Assembly: GCA_021904315.1 (NCBI GenBank)
Contig: CM038921.1
Span: forward strand, 8,090,146 to 8,154,145
Direction: 5' to 3'
DNA: 64,000 nucleotides
Origin: Sphagnum magellanicum
Taxonomy: Eukaryota; Streptophyta; Sphagnopsida; Sphagnales; Sphagnaceae
The position numbers and the translations under genes are program-made. Positions 19,212-32,146 of the stretch are shown here, one piece after another (the first letter of the stretch is position 1; each line of letters starts with the position of its first letter). The notes below the pieces were generated by a model. The model was not told the DNA's origin. It was given only the letters and a program-made list of their open reading frames with translations, and did not search any database.

Positions 19212-20158
19212 TGTCGCAACCCTAGCTTTGGGCTCGCGACCAAAGCAAAAGGGTTACAAGGTTGTGGGCCAAGAGGATGCCCGGGAGTCAAAGCAAAAAG
19301 AAGCCTAGGAGTCACATCACATATTCCCAAGAGTGTAAGAAGTGCGAAGGAGTATGAGGGAGTGAACCTTCACACTCCCAAGGGATCTCCCACTTCGGGA
19401 GATGGAGTCCCGGTGGACTCCCGAAACTTCAAAGAGCGATTTCAGGGGTTAAAACTCAATGGCTTGTGGCGTTCTTTATATCATTAAAAAGATCTTGGAA
19501 CATTAATGTCTTAAATGGGCTCGCATTGCTCATTTGGACATCTGAAACATAAGTTATGGCCAAAAGAAGGGCCAAAAATCAAATTGTCAGTTTGACTCTC
19601 GATCACAAAAAGTCGGGAATCGACCCAATTTATTTGGCTGCAGAGGGCGTGCCACATACTGTTGGAAAATTCTCGACGAGAGCTACAACTTTGCTTTAAA
19701 CCTCATCTCGATCGAAGGTTTGTTCGCAAAGTTATGGGGCTCTAAAATTGCGAGAGTCCTAATCAGCGCGATTTCGAGACTCCCACTCGGGAATCCCGGG
19801 AAAGAAAAGCCATTTGGATGTAGGCTCCGTGGCCAACCACAGAGTATACTATAAGGGGGAAGGTGGTGGCTTCCCTCAAGTCCGGGCCGTGGTGAGTCTA
19901 ATGTGTCTGTGTTGCCCGTGGTTCGTCCTAGCACCAAAGGTGCTCCAACTATGCACTAACCACTTTGTGTGGGTTGTGTGTAGGCCCGTGTGAGTGAGTG
20001 AAACTTGTTAACTCTTCCTAGTCCCATCTCGGAGTTCCAACACGCCCCTCTACCCCTCAAAATGTTGTGAATTAGGGAGCGTGCCCTGACTCCTCCCTCT
20101 TTCGTTATCTTCTACTTGGACTCACATTTGAGTCCTTCAAGGAGTTGGGAGTGCGTCA
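19212..20158. mobile_element. Solo LTR, 947 bp, with 5-bp target-site duplication AATCA
   Basis: The segment begins TGTCGCAACCC and ends GAGTGCGTCA, giving canonical TG...CA ends with imperfect terminal inversion. It is flanked directly by AATCA at 19207-19211 and 20159-20163. It interrupts a decayed gypsy element between the zinc knuckle and the protease region, whose readings resume after it. Its composition differs from the surroundings: far more GC and many CpGs. No internal region or second LTR is present, so it is best read as an LTR left after recombination between two LTRs. Confidence 0.85.
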
Positions 20159-20720
20159 AATCATGTGTTCAAGATTGTCCTAATTTATTTTTAGACCCAA
20201 CACCTTGTAACATATTACGAATCACAATCAAATGTAAGAAATTCACAACAATGAACATTCAAAGATTGTTTATTTTGGTGCATCTACATGTTCATTGATA
20301 ATGAGTTTGTGTGACAACATAAGTTGGCCTTAACAAAAAGGACCATAATGATAATATTTGAAATCATTGACAGTCGGAATCTCTTTTTAATAAATGTGAC
20401 ACATGATATAAATCCATCAAGGAAATTAACACTTGGTCGCATTTTGACAAAATTGTTTTCAATGTCATTTCATCTTTGACAAACTTGATCATCATTGGGT
20501 TATTTTAACTCATTTTGCACAATCCATGGGTGGATTGGCATACAATAACTTTTCATTTTGAAGCATTGAAATACAAGACCCCTTCCACAAGCATGTTTGG
20601 TGAAAATCATGATTATTACATAGGTATGTTTGAAAACAATCCAAGGAAGAATTGATGCATGTAAAACCTCAAATGTGATAAAAACCTTGGCAATATGCAA
20701 AGATCCAAATATTCAAAGTT

Positions 20721-23700
20721 TTTGTTCATGGGAGTAATAGCATTCATGCAAGCTACAAAAAAAGGAGATGCATTCATGGTATACATTTTTATAGTATAAA
20801 ATCTTGGGACACAACATGGGATATTCTTTCATTACAAATTAGACTACAAGGATGTTTTTGAAAAGATGAATGATGACAATTTATGTTTGATATATTTTAA
20901 TATGTTGTAAAATATGGGTTACATATGATTTTAATAGGTTCCTTGTATATACCTTCATATACACTTATGTAATGTTCTAATATTCCTTTAATACCCTTTT
21001 GAAGACTTTGAAATGACTTTACTATTTCATAAGGTTACAACTAATTTTGGTCACATTTGTAAGAAATGGGACAATATATGTGGCCTTTTATGGATGAAAA
21101 CCAAATGAAAAAATGTTCTTATAAAGGATGAAGGAAACAATAGTTGTAATATAATCACAAACATGACCAAAGAGAACAAATAGTTGTAACAATGACCAAA
21201 AATGGGTGAAAACACACTATGGTGGCCAAAAAATGTTGTCATGATTATTATTTTTCAAAACTATGCAATTTTCAACTTCCACCGATGCAATATTTAAAAA
21301 GGTTTTCATAAATTAAACTCAAAATAAGGTAGTTCATTTGTCAAATAATGCAATTATCAAAGGAAATTACATTTTTAAAAATATTAAATGATTGAATAAT
21401 ATATTTGTGAAAAAAAAACTTAAATAATATACTAAAAACTGAAAATATACATTTGAAAATGATTCAAATAATTGCAAAACGTGATGAAATACTTAGTTAT
21501 ATATTGATTATGAATTGATTGTTCCATTTCAAATACAATTGAAAAGTTTGACTCATGTGATTTCACACAAAACATCTAGACAAGTTTTTGATTCAAACAA
21601 ACATAAGTGTGTTGGAAAAAAATATTTTGTTGAAAATTAGTTTCATTTAAAATATAACAAAAATTGTGTTGAAGGTCTTTGTATCAAAATCCATTTTATA
21701 TGCTTATCAAAATGCTAGATGAAATCAAATAAAAATTGCCCCCAAAATAGTACAAAATGTACCCCCAAAAAAACATTTTCTTGCCCAAAGTAGTCACCCT
21801 ATAGTGTGATTTCACCCAATAGTTGCAAATGACAATTTAGTCACATGTAATTGTAAATTTGTTGGTTATAAATACAATTTTTTTTAATGTAATATTCTAA
21901 AAGCTTTCATCAACTACATATTTTAAAAGATTCTACCAACTACTTCTTTTTAAAGTTCATGTGAATTACATTTTTTAGAACCTTTAATCAACTATTTTCT
22001 TAAAAATTGAAAGGCTTATCATGCCCATGCATTCAATTTGAGAATTATTTTTTGGTCCCATTTCAAAGGTAGGTACAACTAGTTTATAAAAGCCATTTGC
22101 CCCATAGATTAAATCTTTGACAACAAAATATTTTGGGAAATATTTTTAAAAAGCATGATTTACAATGTGACACTAAATTTGTTATAATTTTTGTGATTCA
22201 AAAAGTCATTACATCATAAGATTATGTCAAATTCTACATAAAAATCACAATGTAGTGTGAGGCAAGCCACACTTACCAACTAAATGACTTAAAGCACTTT
22301 CAACAAGTCATTAAAAACCTTAGTATTATGAGGTATTATGATCACCTATTAAGCCTAAAAATATGTTGACTTGCATAAGCTTCCATCCATAATCATCAAA
22401 TCATACAATCATAAAAGTGTGAAACAAAATTTCATTCAAAAGGAAAACAATAATGCCATATAAAAATTCAATGTACTCAATGTGAATAGGGTTGTGATTC
22501 ACCTTAATTCCTTAAATTCACTGTGTAATAACTTATATTAATGTCAAACTATAAAACATATACAAATATATGTTACAATTCAACTTAAACACCAACGCAC
22601 AATGTTAAGAAGTAATTATGAAATAGGTTGACATAGGGTTGATGGGTCCAACCACACTATTAGGAGCAACATGTGCCCCCTTAGATCACTACTTTATTTT
22701 TAGAATGTTCTTAGATTTTTAAAAATATGTCTTTCAAAAAAAAGATTGAAAAGATTTAAATTTTTCTTAATATTATTATGTTAAGGTGTATATTAAAAAT
22801 TATCCTGAAATATGTCATTAAAAAGTATTTTCAAATTGTGCTTTTAATGTCAAAACTACTTTTATGTAGATTTTAAATAATGGTTATAAGAGGTTTAAAT
22901 TTTTTATACATATTTTTTATTCATTCAATTAATTCCAAATTTTTATGATATGTACATAATGTATTCACAATAAAAAAAATTTTAATTTTTTAAAATTTAT
23001 TTATTTACAATCCAAAATTCAAAAAATTAAGTAGTGGTTACGACTACTTTGGGTACATGTTAGTATGACTACACCTTGACATATGGTTGTATTAAAAGAC
23101 TAACATGTGGATGTTATTATTAACCCTACCACTAATAATTATGATTATTTATGTTGCTTATTCACATAGGGAGAAATGTTGTGTGTCACAAAGGCGTTCA
23201 CAAACATTTAATCATGTTGAATTCACATCTTGTGTAGAGGTAGCACAAAAGTGAATCCCTTCTCCAAACATTCCTTGAAACATTTCAAAAAAAATTTATG
23301 AAGAGGAAGTTCCTTGATCTTTGATAACCCTTCAATGATCTATTATTTGATATTTGATAACATTTCAACGACCTTGATGATGTTTTCAATTGCATTAGTT
23401 TTCTTTAAGGATGGTTTATTCAACAATATCTTGGAATTGATGGTTTCTTTTGGTATGATTATTGTTTTCAAATATTTTCTACTTTTTACTCGTTGTCCCC
23501 AAGTGACAATATCTCATTTGTGACAACAATAAATAATTTGGTCATGTAGTGATTTACTTCTATTAAAATATCAGTTTGCCACTTCACATTGTTATCCTCT
23601 TCCTTCTTTCTATTCTCTTTTTCTTCCAATTGATATATAGACAAGGACACTTCATCATCAACATATTTGTTTTTCTTCTTCACAAGCTTCTTGTTGTCCT

Positions 23701-24945
23701 CTTGTTTACCTTTTCTTTTCATGAAATCTTTTTTCAATTTATTCATTTTCTCCTCCATGGGTTCATCTTCCTTGAACCTCTTTTTTTCAACCGATTGCAT
23801 GGCCTTGTCCTTCTTTTTGACCTTGAGTTATATAGGGCCTTGTGTGACCTTTTTACATAACATTACCACATGTGGATGAAATCTATGTAAATGTTAGATT
23901 TTGATGTAAGGGGTAAAATGCATTATTAACACATAGTTAATAAAAGTTGTCAACTTAATTTTCACATCAATGATTGTGTTACATGTCATTTTATATGTGA
24001 ATGCACTTAAAAGTTGAAAAAAATGTCATTAACTTACCATTGGTGTGAATCCAACATAACATTAATGTCAAACTATTGTACATCACATATATAATTAAGA
24101 TTGAAATGGATGAAATCACATAGTCAGCCTCACATGTGTTGTGAGCCATGATGTCATGTTGTTGGAAGAACCATATCCTATTGAAGTATTTATATCTTGG
24201 GTCTAAAAGGTATATATATGTTGATATGGTAGTTAGGTTTAAGCTAACTCTAACTCCACTTCTAAACATTAGTACGAAAGATCATAACTTACAAATATGG
24301 GATCGTGTGTTACTAAGGTTCAACTTGGTAATTTGTTAAATTATGGTACAAAGTTAGTTTAATGTATAGGCCTATCAACATTAGTAGTAAAGATCTCACC
24401 AAGCTAGTATGACTTATGGCAATATCAACCTTGTACCAAAACCAACTTGGCATGGACCTCAAGTGATACCACCCTTGTACCAATTTTATGTTATTTTCAA
24501 TATCAAATATATACTTATGTGCTTCATAATTGCCAAAAATTAGTTGTGAACCCAATACCAACACTAAGATGCTATGAATGTTTAAAAAAATATTTAATGC
24601 TCGGACCAAGTTGGTATTTTTTAAAGAAGAGTACCCAATACTATGATTTGTTATGTTCAAAAGTCAATATTAGACCAATGTTGATAGTTAATACCTATAT
24701 ATGTTTGTGTGCATTTTATAGGAGAAGATTGGTATGGAATAACATTTAGCCAAATTTTGAAACAATGGTATTGGTTCAATACATGTTTGAGAATTGTAAA
24801 ACATAAAGCTTAATCTTGAAATTTGGACCATGAACAAACATTTACTATTTTACATCATTGTAATCAATATACAAATGTTATATACAAACCAACATACCAA
24901 ATTTATATTAATGTTGGTTTGATATGTAAGTTGAACCACATATGA
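20721..24945. other. AT-rich intergenic DNA, no confident gene
   Basis: Low-GC sequence with no recognised domain. A minus-strand ORF at 23486-23800 encodes a Lys/Glu-rich 104-residue stretch (KKRFKEDEPMEEKMNKLKK type) that could be a coiled-coil fragment but is low-complexity and isolated. Nothing else in the interval resembles a gene. Confidence 0.45.
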
Positions 24946-24947
24946 GC

Positions 24948-25270
24948 ATATGCGTAAGGGTGGGTTATCAAATAAGATAACCACATGTTATCCCATTAGT
25001 TATTAGCTAGTTATGTGGCTTTTCAAGAAACTAAAATTGATTTTTAATTTTTCGTTTTTATCATAATTTTTGCTAATTTTTTAAAATTGTGAATCTACCT
25101 TAATGATAACCATGTCATTTGGGTAGGTTATTAGATTTTGAAATTTCAATGCCAAACAATTAAATTATTTTTCAATTATCAATAAAAGTCAATAATTGAT
25201 TGGTAGGTTATTATTTATTGACTTCGTAACCAAATTAAAACTTAATAACTAGACAACATATTATATACCT
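24948..25270. mobile_element. GGTTAT-rich repeat, copy 1
   Basis: Contains GGGTTATCAAATAAGATAACC and two GGTAGGTTATTA blocks (about 25122 and 25202). The GGTAGGTTAT word also occurs at about 39302 in the related GGTTAT-rich segment. Short inverted GGTTAT/ATAACC pairs suggest a hairpin-forming transposon remnant. No coding capacity. Confidence 0.4.
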
Positions 25271-28085
25271 GGGCTATATACAACAACTTTTGCTTATGTT
25301 CTAATATATATAGGTGAGGTTTAGGGTCTTATTTTTAACAATGCATGCATTATGTAGGAGGATTTGAAAAATGTTTTTTGCTCTTCAACATTGCATTCCA
25401 TTTATCAAGATATGTTTCTACCTTTACCTTTACCTTCTTTTTTCCTCCCTTGGGTTGTATGTTGACTCTTCCTATGGCATCATGATCTAGAATTGCTAGT
25501 TTGCTTCCTTGACCAAGGTTTATTAATAGTTGTAGTCAATGGTCATAATTAAAAAAAAAAAAAAGATTTTATGGTTTAAAAACCTACCTAATTGCAAATA
25601 TATACTAAACTAGTTGGCATGTAATCTTGGTGCAACCCAAAATTATGCCCTTATGCATATTTAATGTTTATGGTGTGAATGGAGACATACCTATCATTGT
25701 TTACGTGCTTTAAACTATTTGCTATTCTATTTTCTATCATTCACAAAAGTGCATTGTGATTTGTGGGTGGTTTTTCCAATGATGGCTTTGATTTTATGAA
25801 GGAGCAATGATTTTGGGATTAATATGGTGTTGTTTTGTTTTTCTTGTGTGTAGATGTGGATGATGCCAACAATGGAAATAAGATGGAAAAGAACGGAAAT
25901 ATGAAGTGACATTCAATAGAAGTTAAACACCTATCTTTCTTTTTGTTTTGTGTGTTTCGGAGAACTAATGTTGCTTTAGTTATATGTTGTTGTTTTACTA
26001 ATGGGAAGAATGCCCAAATTTGTATCTCGATAGGTTTGTGCATTTATTTTCAAAATTTTTACTTCATAGGAAAATTGGTGAACAAAATATTGAATGCAAT
26101 AAAGTCTATAAAGGCATTGATGGAATTGATGAGAGGTTCTAGAGGATCAATGTGGCTGATTTGTTTGTGGATTTATCTTGTTCAAGTTTTGTATACCTGA
26201 TTATTTGTGGGGAATTGTTTGTATATGGGGAGGTTGAATACCTATTCATGTGGGAGCTCCAAACATAAACGTTGTTTGTTGGGAAACGACTATGTGGTTT
26301 TGAAGCTCAATATGTAATCATCTTGGAAGTGTAGGGTGTTTTTGTTTGTCTGTATCATGTCCAATTTATGTTTGAACAATCAATGTTGTTTGTTATCATG
26401 GCTTTGTCGGGGTAGGATAGGATGTCTCGTGAGGTATGTGGGGATTGTTTGTCCAAATTGTCATGTTAGAAGATCATGATAATGTAAATAGAGGAGATTT
26501 GAAATGATTTGATCCATTGTATACCTATAATCTTAGAATGGATATTTTAGTGAAATACAAATATAATGTAAGAAATAACATGGATGTATGACTTTTTTGT
26601 AGTATATGATTTTTATAAGTTTCAATTGATAAGCATTGTGTTGTTGATGAATAAAGGATATGGGATCTATGGTATGCCCTTTTATTTTGATTACATTGGA
26701 ACTTTCATGCTCATATTTGGGATCCTTATAAGCATTTTGGTTATTATTGAAACAAGTTTAATATATGAAAATGAAATTAATCCCTATATATATATATATT
26801 AATGATATGTACAAATAAAAAAGATCACATGGTGTTTACAAGATTGGTCTGACATATGTGCATGTGAGACTAGTGAACAAAGTTGAATAACATCAATAAC
26901 CAAGACCTTATGTCTTACATAACACCTTTTTCATAAAGCCGATATCTCCTATGGTATGTTAAGATTGGAATATTTGCAGTTCCAAAAAGCTTAAGTAAGC
27001 CATTGTGGATCATTTTTAAGCATCCAATAATTTATCCTATCACACAATACACCCATTTATGATTCAATTACAATGTATGTTATTTTTCACCATGATAAAT
27101 TATAATCCAACTAATAAGGAAAAATAATATTGCAAATGGTATTGCATGTGAAATACAATTTCCAAATTCTAAATATTAATGAAAAGTTGGATTGCTTGAG
27201 ATTAATTCAATAGAACTATATGAGTAATTATCATGTATCTAGAATATGGAAGGATAGTAATCCAAAAATATCTATATTGTGAGTTAATGACATGGTTTTA
27301 AATTGGATGTTATGGTTGGGGATTAAATAGGTATTTGAATTTCAATTAAAAAACATTGTATTTAATAATATAGGACTTTAACACAAGGTCTAAGGAAATT
27401 TTGGATCCAATTAAAATTTTTAGTTAAAATTTGTAATCAAAAACATTTTAGATCAACAAGGTCATGGCTAATTTCAAAAAGATAAAACACTGCATTAATC
27501 AATTTAAATAATGCATATACACTTAATATAAATATTATAAATCACATTTGAGTTTCAATATTCTTATGGTGTTACAGTAATATGATAATGGATATGTTCA
27601 TCACTTGAATAAAATAAAATGTATTGTTATATATTGTTATTGTATAGATATAAGATTTCATTCATATATTTCAACACATCTTTTTTTTATTGTCAAACTA
27701 TAATTATTTGAGCTACCAATGACAAGTTTTGTGGTGTTTGAGTTGAAATTTGGGTAACCAGTTCACACTAGGGCCAATGGCATAGGCCACATGGGTGTGT
27801 AAATCTAAAACCTTTGGAGATTTGCTAGATTGAGAAATTGTAGATAGAGATTTGCTACAAGCCTGGTTTTGGTAGGTCAATATCAACATAGCCAAAGGCA
27901 CTCTTTAACAACCCTCAGCTATGGGGGAGGTTAATAGCTTGGGAACAAGAACCCAATGAAAAAAAGTGTCTTGTCCATGTGCCATCCATCCATGGTGGTT
28001 AGTTTGTGGGTGCTAGTTCACTCTTGCCCTTGTTGTACAAGTTGTTTTATAAAACCGTGTGTTTGCTAGTCTTCTAGTGGGATTG
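25271..28085. other. AT-rich intergenic DNA, no gene seen
   Basis: No ORF of recognisable family. TG-rich plus-strand sequence occupies about 25730-26480. An AT dinucleotide run lies near 26785-26800. Otherwise featureless to my reading. Confidence 0.45.
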
Positions 28086-28090
28086 AGCCC

Positions 28091-28239
28091 CATTCGTTAA
28101 GTTAACCTTGGCTTCCCATTCATGGGGACATAACCATCCCATTCGTTAAGTTAACCTTGGCTTCCCATTCATGGAGACATAACCATCCCATTCGTTAAGT
28201 TAACCTTGGCTTTCCCATTCATGGAGACATAACCATCCC
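28091..28239 (+). repeat. Three-copy tandem repeat, 49-bp unit
   Basis: Copies start at 28091, 28140 and 28189 with CATTCGTTAAGTTAACC and end with ACATAACCATCCC. Only one substitution (GGGG/GGAG) and one inserted T separate the copies, so the array is recent. Each unit holds the palindrome GTTAAC. Confidence 0.92.
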
Positions 28240-29160
28240 TTGTGAGAATCTTGATGCTCCGATTAGCTACTAAGTTGCAAATTATAAACTATAACCTTGG
28301 ACCTCTGTTCATTAGCAACCTACTAATTCAGAGTGAAGGGGTGATGAGGAGCATTTCAGAATCGCTCTTTGCAGTGCATAAAGACCCCTAGGATTTTAAT
28401 TAAAAAATTTCTTTTCCTTGATACTCAAGGAATATCACTGGAAATTTTTGAAAAATGAGGGCAATGGTTTCAAAATAAAATAAAACAACAGCTTTTTTGA
28501 AAAAAATGCTCACCATTCACCGATTAAAAGTTATAGTGAGAAACTTGGTTCTCCAACTACACTAAGAAAAGTCTATGGATCTTTGTGTGTAGGATGGGGA
28601 TGAGGCCCCATGGTGGGGGTGTTCCCAAAACAAAGGGCCTAGGACAAGGTGGTAGACAAGTTTGTGCTCTTCCCCGGCCGCCATGTTTACTATGTCCCCC
28701 ACAAATTCATTCCCTTGCCATTAGCCTAGTACAAAGTTGATGACCAACATAATTAGAAATATAAATCCTTCTCCATCAATAACGAGGGAATATGCATCAA
28801 TTTCTTTTCCTTTAGTGGGAAGGGGGGTTGGATGGAAATGGGATTTTTTTTTTGGGGGGGTAAGAGTTTGGTGTTCCCAAATGAATATGATTCCTTTATG
28901 TTCCCACCAAGTGCCCAGTGATTTTATTTTATTATATTGCCAGTTAGTTGCCAATAGATTCTCAATTATTTGCACCACATGTATGTTTTGTGGAAAGTCT
29001 TCCACTTGTAATAAACTATATAAGATATATAGCACACAAAGAGAAGACAACAACACACTCTGTCGTCTATTTTGGGAATGGCAAATGTTTGCTCATCACA
29101 CTTACAACACTAGGCCATGTGTGGATAGGTTTTACTTTAAGTGTAGAGTAATGCACTAGG
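28240..29160. other. Intergenic DNA, no gene seen
   Basis: Moderately AT-rich sequence with a T9G7 run near 28848-28860. Short overlapping ORFs on both strands around 28720-29160 have no recognisable family. Confidence 0.4.
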
Positions 29161-29164
29161 TTGA

Positions 29165-29330
29165 GGGTATTACAAAAATAATGGCGCACGAGGCAATAGT
29201 TCGAGTGCAGGCCTAATTTTGGTAATGCCCTCGACCAAGGTCGGGCTTTAACTGAATGTAAAGACCTAGCAGAAATTCAGTGAAGAAATTGAGGCGAAAG
29301 AGGAGGGGGCATTACAAGTGCAACAACCCC
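29165..29330 (+). mobile_element. GGTAATGCCC repeat family, copy 2
   Basis: Blocks in order: GAGTGCAGGCC, TTGGTAATGCCCTCGACC, GGTCGGGCTTTAA, ATGTAAAGACC, GGGGGCATTACAA. This matches copy 1 at 10319-10525 in order and spacing. The ends GGTATTAC and GCATTACAA may be degenerate termini. A C11 run follows directly at about 29327-29338. Confidence 0.65.
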
Positions 29331-29339
29331 CCCCCCCCT

Positions 29340-30470
29340 CTAGTTTGAGAAACTTCTCAATTTTTTTGGAAATTGTAGTTGAATTTAAGATTAGATCTAG
29401 TTGTATTTACATTGCACCCAATTAAAAATGATAGTTTGCCTAATTATGTACTCACCTTCATGGAGTGGAGTATTAGTGTGAATTTTTTAAAAGGAAAAAC
29501 ACAATTAGGCCAAAAAAATCGAGACAAGGCAACATACACTCTTTTTTTCCTTTTGGGGACTAGCGGGACTTTTTTTTTGGTGGAGAAAGGCAACTAGGGA
29601 ATTGGCAACCAACCAGTGAGTTGACAGCCACCTACATACTACTTTCATTCACAGTTCATTGAATTATAATTATAAAATAGGTCAATTTATATTTTGGAAC
29701 CAAAATAAGTTCCAATTTAAAATTATTTATCCAAAACAATGACCTATGAAACCTAAAGTTTTTCTGAGTAAATTACTTTTGATGAATCATTATCATCGGA
29801 ATTATTATGTATTGTCATTGATATTTTGAAGATTTGTGAAAGGATTCTAAGCGTCGTAAAATGACCACCTTCCTTTATGTAAGCAAACGTACTTACAAAC
29901 CCACCATAAAAGAACCATGCGATAACATATACGGCACTCTACATTGTCCATAAAGACAACCCACAACAAACTTGAATTTTCAAAAATAAACAAATGCCAA
30001 AGTGATGGTGGCTAGGTAACTGAATAAAAAACAACTTGGTTTGTTTATTTTATTTTGGGGGCAAGCTTTCTGTGGTCGGATGTGGATCCCATTCTCAAGT
30101 ACCTTGATTGGAAGTCCATGAAACTGTTGGAATTGAAATTAGAACTACAATGTGCAAGCAGTGCATCTTGCTTGGACTATAAGTGGACCTTAAATTGGGC
30201 TGCTAGTTTCCTTTCCTTTTGGAGCAGGTCCAGGTTCTTTGGATTGACATTTAGGTGTACTTTTTATACAAGCAATGAATAATACAATTTTAAAGCCTAA
30301 GTTGTATGACTTTTCAAGTGGACAAAATTAGTACCTGTTACAGTTTATCCATATAGTCACTCTATTAGGGGGCGAGAATGGCCAGTTTTCCCATAATATG
30401 GCATCAGGCATGTAACTGAGAATGAAAATTTTACGAAGTGCAAGAACCGGACCCAAACTAGTTTTTCCAC
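29340..30470. other. Intergenic DNA, no gene seen
   Basis: No recognised coding sequence or repeat. A short open stretch at 30055-30282 has no family resemblance. Confidence 0.4.
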
Positions 30471-30473
30471 CAA

Positions 30474-30735
30474 TTTTGGTGGTAAACTGAGTTTCACCCT
30501 GTCTTTCCTTTTTCCTGAGCGCCTGAGCGCCTCCACTGCTGCTACATATATTTTTCACTAGTCCTACTTGTACAACTATTATAATTACTCTCGAACCTTG
30601 TGCATTAAATGCTGAATTTCACCATTTCATATTAAGATTTAATAGAATTTCCTTATTTTGTGGATACCATTGAAACAGCGGACAGGGGCCCAAAGACGGG
30701 GTGAAGACAGGGTGACTTTATGGATAACTCTATTA
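30474..30735 (+). mobile_element. MITE-like repeat, copy 1
   Basis: About 260 bp, with TCACCCTGTCTT near the left end and its inverted match AAGACAGGGTGA near the right end. The interior words GCTGCTACATATAT, GTACAACTATTATAATTA and CGAACCTTGTGCATTAAATG recur in the same order at 38667-38952. Similarity extends from TTGGTGG on the left to GGATAACTCT on the right. No coding capacity, so a non-autonomous DNA transposon is the likely class. Confidence 0.75.
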
Positions 30736-32146
30736 CACAAATATTTTATCTCAAGTTGAATGTAATGTAAGATGGAAGGGGTTAAATAGGACACAGAATT
30801 AAATTATAAAGTTTGAACGGAACCCAATCCAGACTCCAAATTGTTTTGGAAAACACGGAAACATTAGGTTTTACATATTTGAAGAACCATTCTCAAAAAC
30901 TCGACAAATGTGACATCGTTTAAACCCTTTCCAAACAAGAATCGAACAATATGGGTTCTAACCTATGGAAAACCATCTTAGTGACGAGTACAATGGGCCC
31001 ACTCATCTTGATTCCATTTTGTACCTTTGGCAAGGCTTATCCATTGAAGCATAAAAGGACGGGGGTTGACACCAGCATCGTCTTAAAGAAATTATAAGGT
31101 GTGCACCAGTGACAACAGGACTACCCTCCAACATGCATAAGTACCTTCTTTTGTAATTTTAATGGCTTCTTGGTGACTTGCTAATTCCATTTCCGACAAA
31201 CATGAATGTTCTGAAATGGGAACAAGGTGGCTACTTAAAAAAAAATAAAAATAAAAAATAAACAAGCACCCACACAAAAATAGAACCTTTTTCTATTTAG
31301 GGGAGTCTCCATGGTTTCACTTTTATCCACTACCTATTAGTTTATCTCAACCCTTTACTGAAGGAGTTTATTAGTATTAAACTCTACCTAAATTCCGATG
31401 GAACTTCCTTTGTTTGGAGAGAAGGTTCTGGCTGGGGATGGAGGATTACGCCATCTAAGGTATTAGGTATGCTAAGATGTCCATTATTTTGAAACATCCG
31501 ATCTCAATGCTGACATCTTAGCCATTTGATCAACATGAATAGTCTCCAATGGACCGTTACAAGATTATGTAATCTGTCAACTCAGATCATTTGTTTTTCT
31601 TCAATAGGTGTAAGTTTACATAATCTGCCAAATTAAGGTGTTAAATTCAGACCTTTTCTGATTCCTTAATTTTGTGCAGGAAGGTGGAAGATTAATAATC
31701 CATGACAAATCGAACTCCGTTTGTCATTGAGAGGAAAATTAGGATTTGGTTTTATTTTGTCGTCAACCTTGAGTGCAGAGCCAAAGTAGTATGAGTGCAA
31801 ATTATCTCTGGCCTACTTACATGATGGAAAAGATTTGTTTACACTACACAATTCCTTTTATGTTTCCGACCTTAACTAAGGAACACTCTAATTGGCCATC
31901 AAGTCACGAGTTATAAGCCATTTTGTGCTTAGTTTAATTGGTGACAAGTTGAGAGTCTATAGCTTCCAAACAGTTCAGATTGTACAAGAGAGATATGGAT
32001 AGCACGGAATTGAACAATCTTGGTTGGTCGTCCCTCCCTCCCTGTGAAGGGAAGGCATTGTTTGGCCGGATTACGTCGAGGTGAGCAATATCAATGGGCT
32101 TGAACAAGTCAAGAATCTAGATTCCAACGGTCCCGATTGCAGAAGA
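30736..32146. other. Intergenic DNA, no gene seen
   Basis: Mixed composition and short ORFs only. Nothing recognisable on either strand. Confidence 0.4.

Larger units (their letters stand above)
17391..20720 (+). mobile_element. Decayed Ty3/gypsy-type LTR retrotransposon (gag and protease remains), interrupted by a solo LTR
   Basis: Gag-like sequence is present twice (about 17400-18040 and 18275-18900), with the same order of words such as WFAPLLE, FNATFGDSNEE, YASKFKQLV and SWDEVAFMNQF, the usual retrotransposon gag layout. A degenerate zinc knuckle (FVCIFKGHVNENC, first Cys lost) follows at about 19045-19105. After the LTR insertion, protease-region sequence resumes: FIDNEFV-stop-QHKLALTKR near 20290-20340, then FNVISSLTNLIIIGL and HNPWVDWHT near 20460-20560. 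Many stops and frameshifts; no reverse transcriptase or integrase was seen, so the element is truncated and inactive. Confidence 0.75.

Noticed and set aside
23486..23800. Lys/Glu-rich minus-strand ORF
   Set aside because: Low complexity, isolated in AT-rich DNA, no splice context or homology; kept only as a note on the intergenic block.
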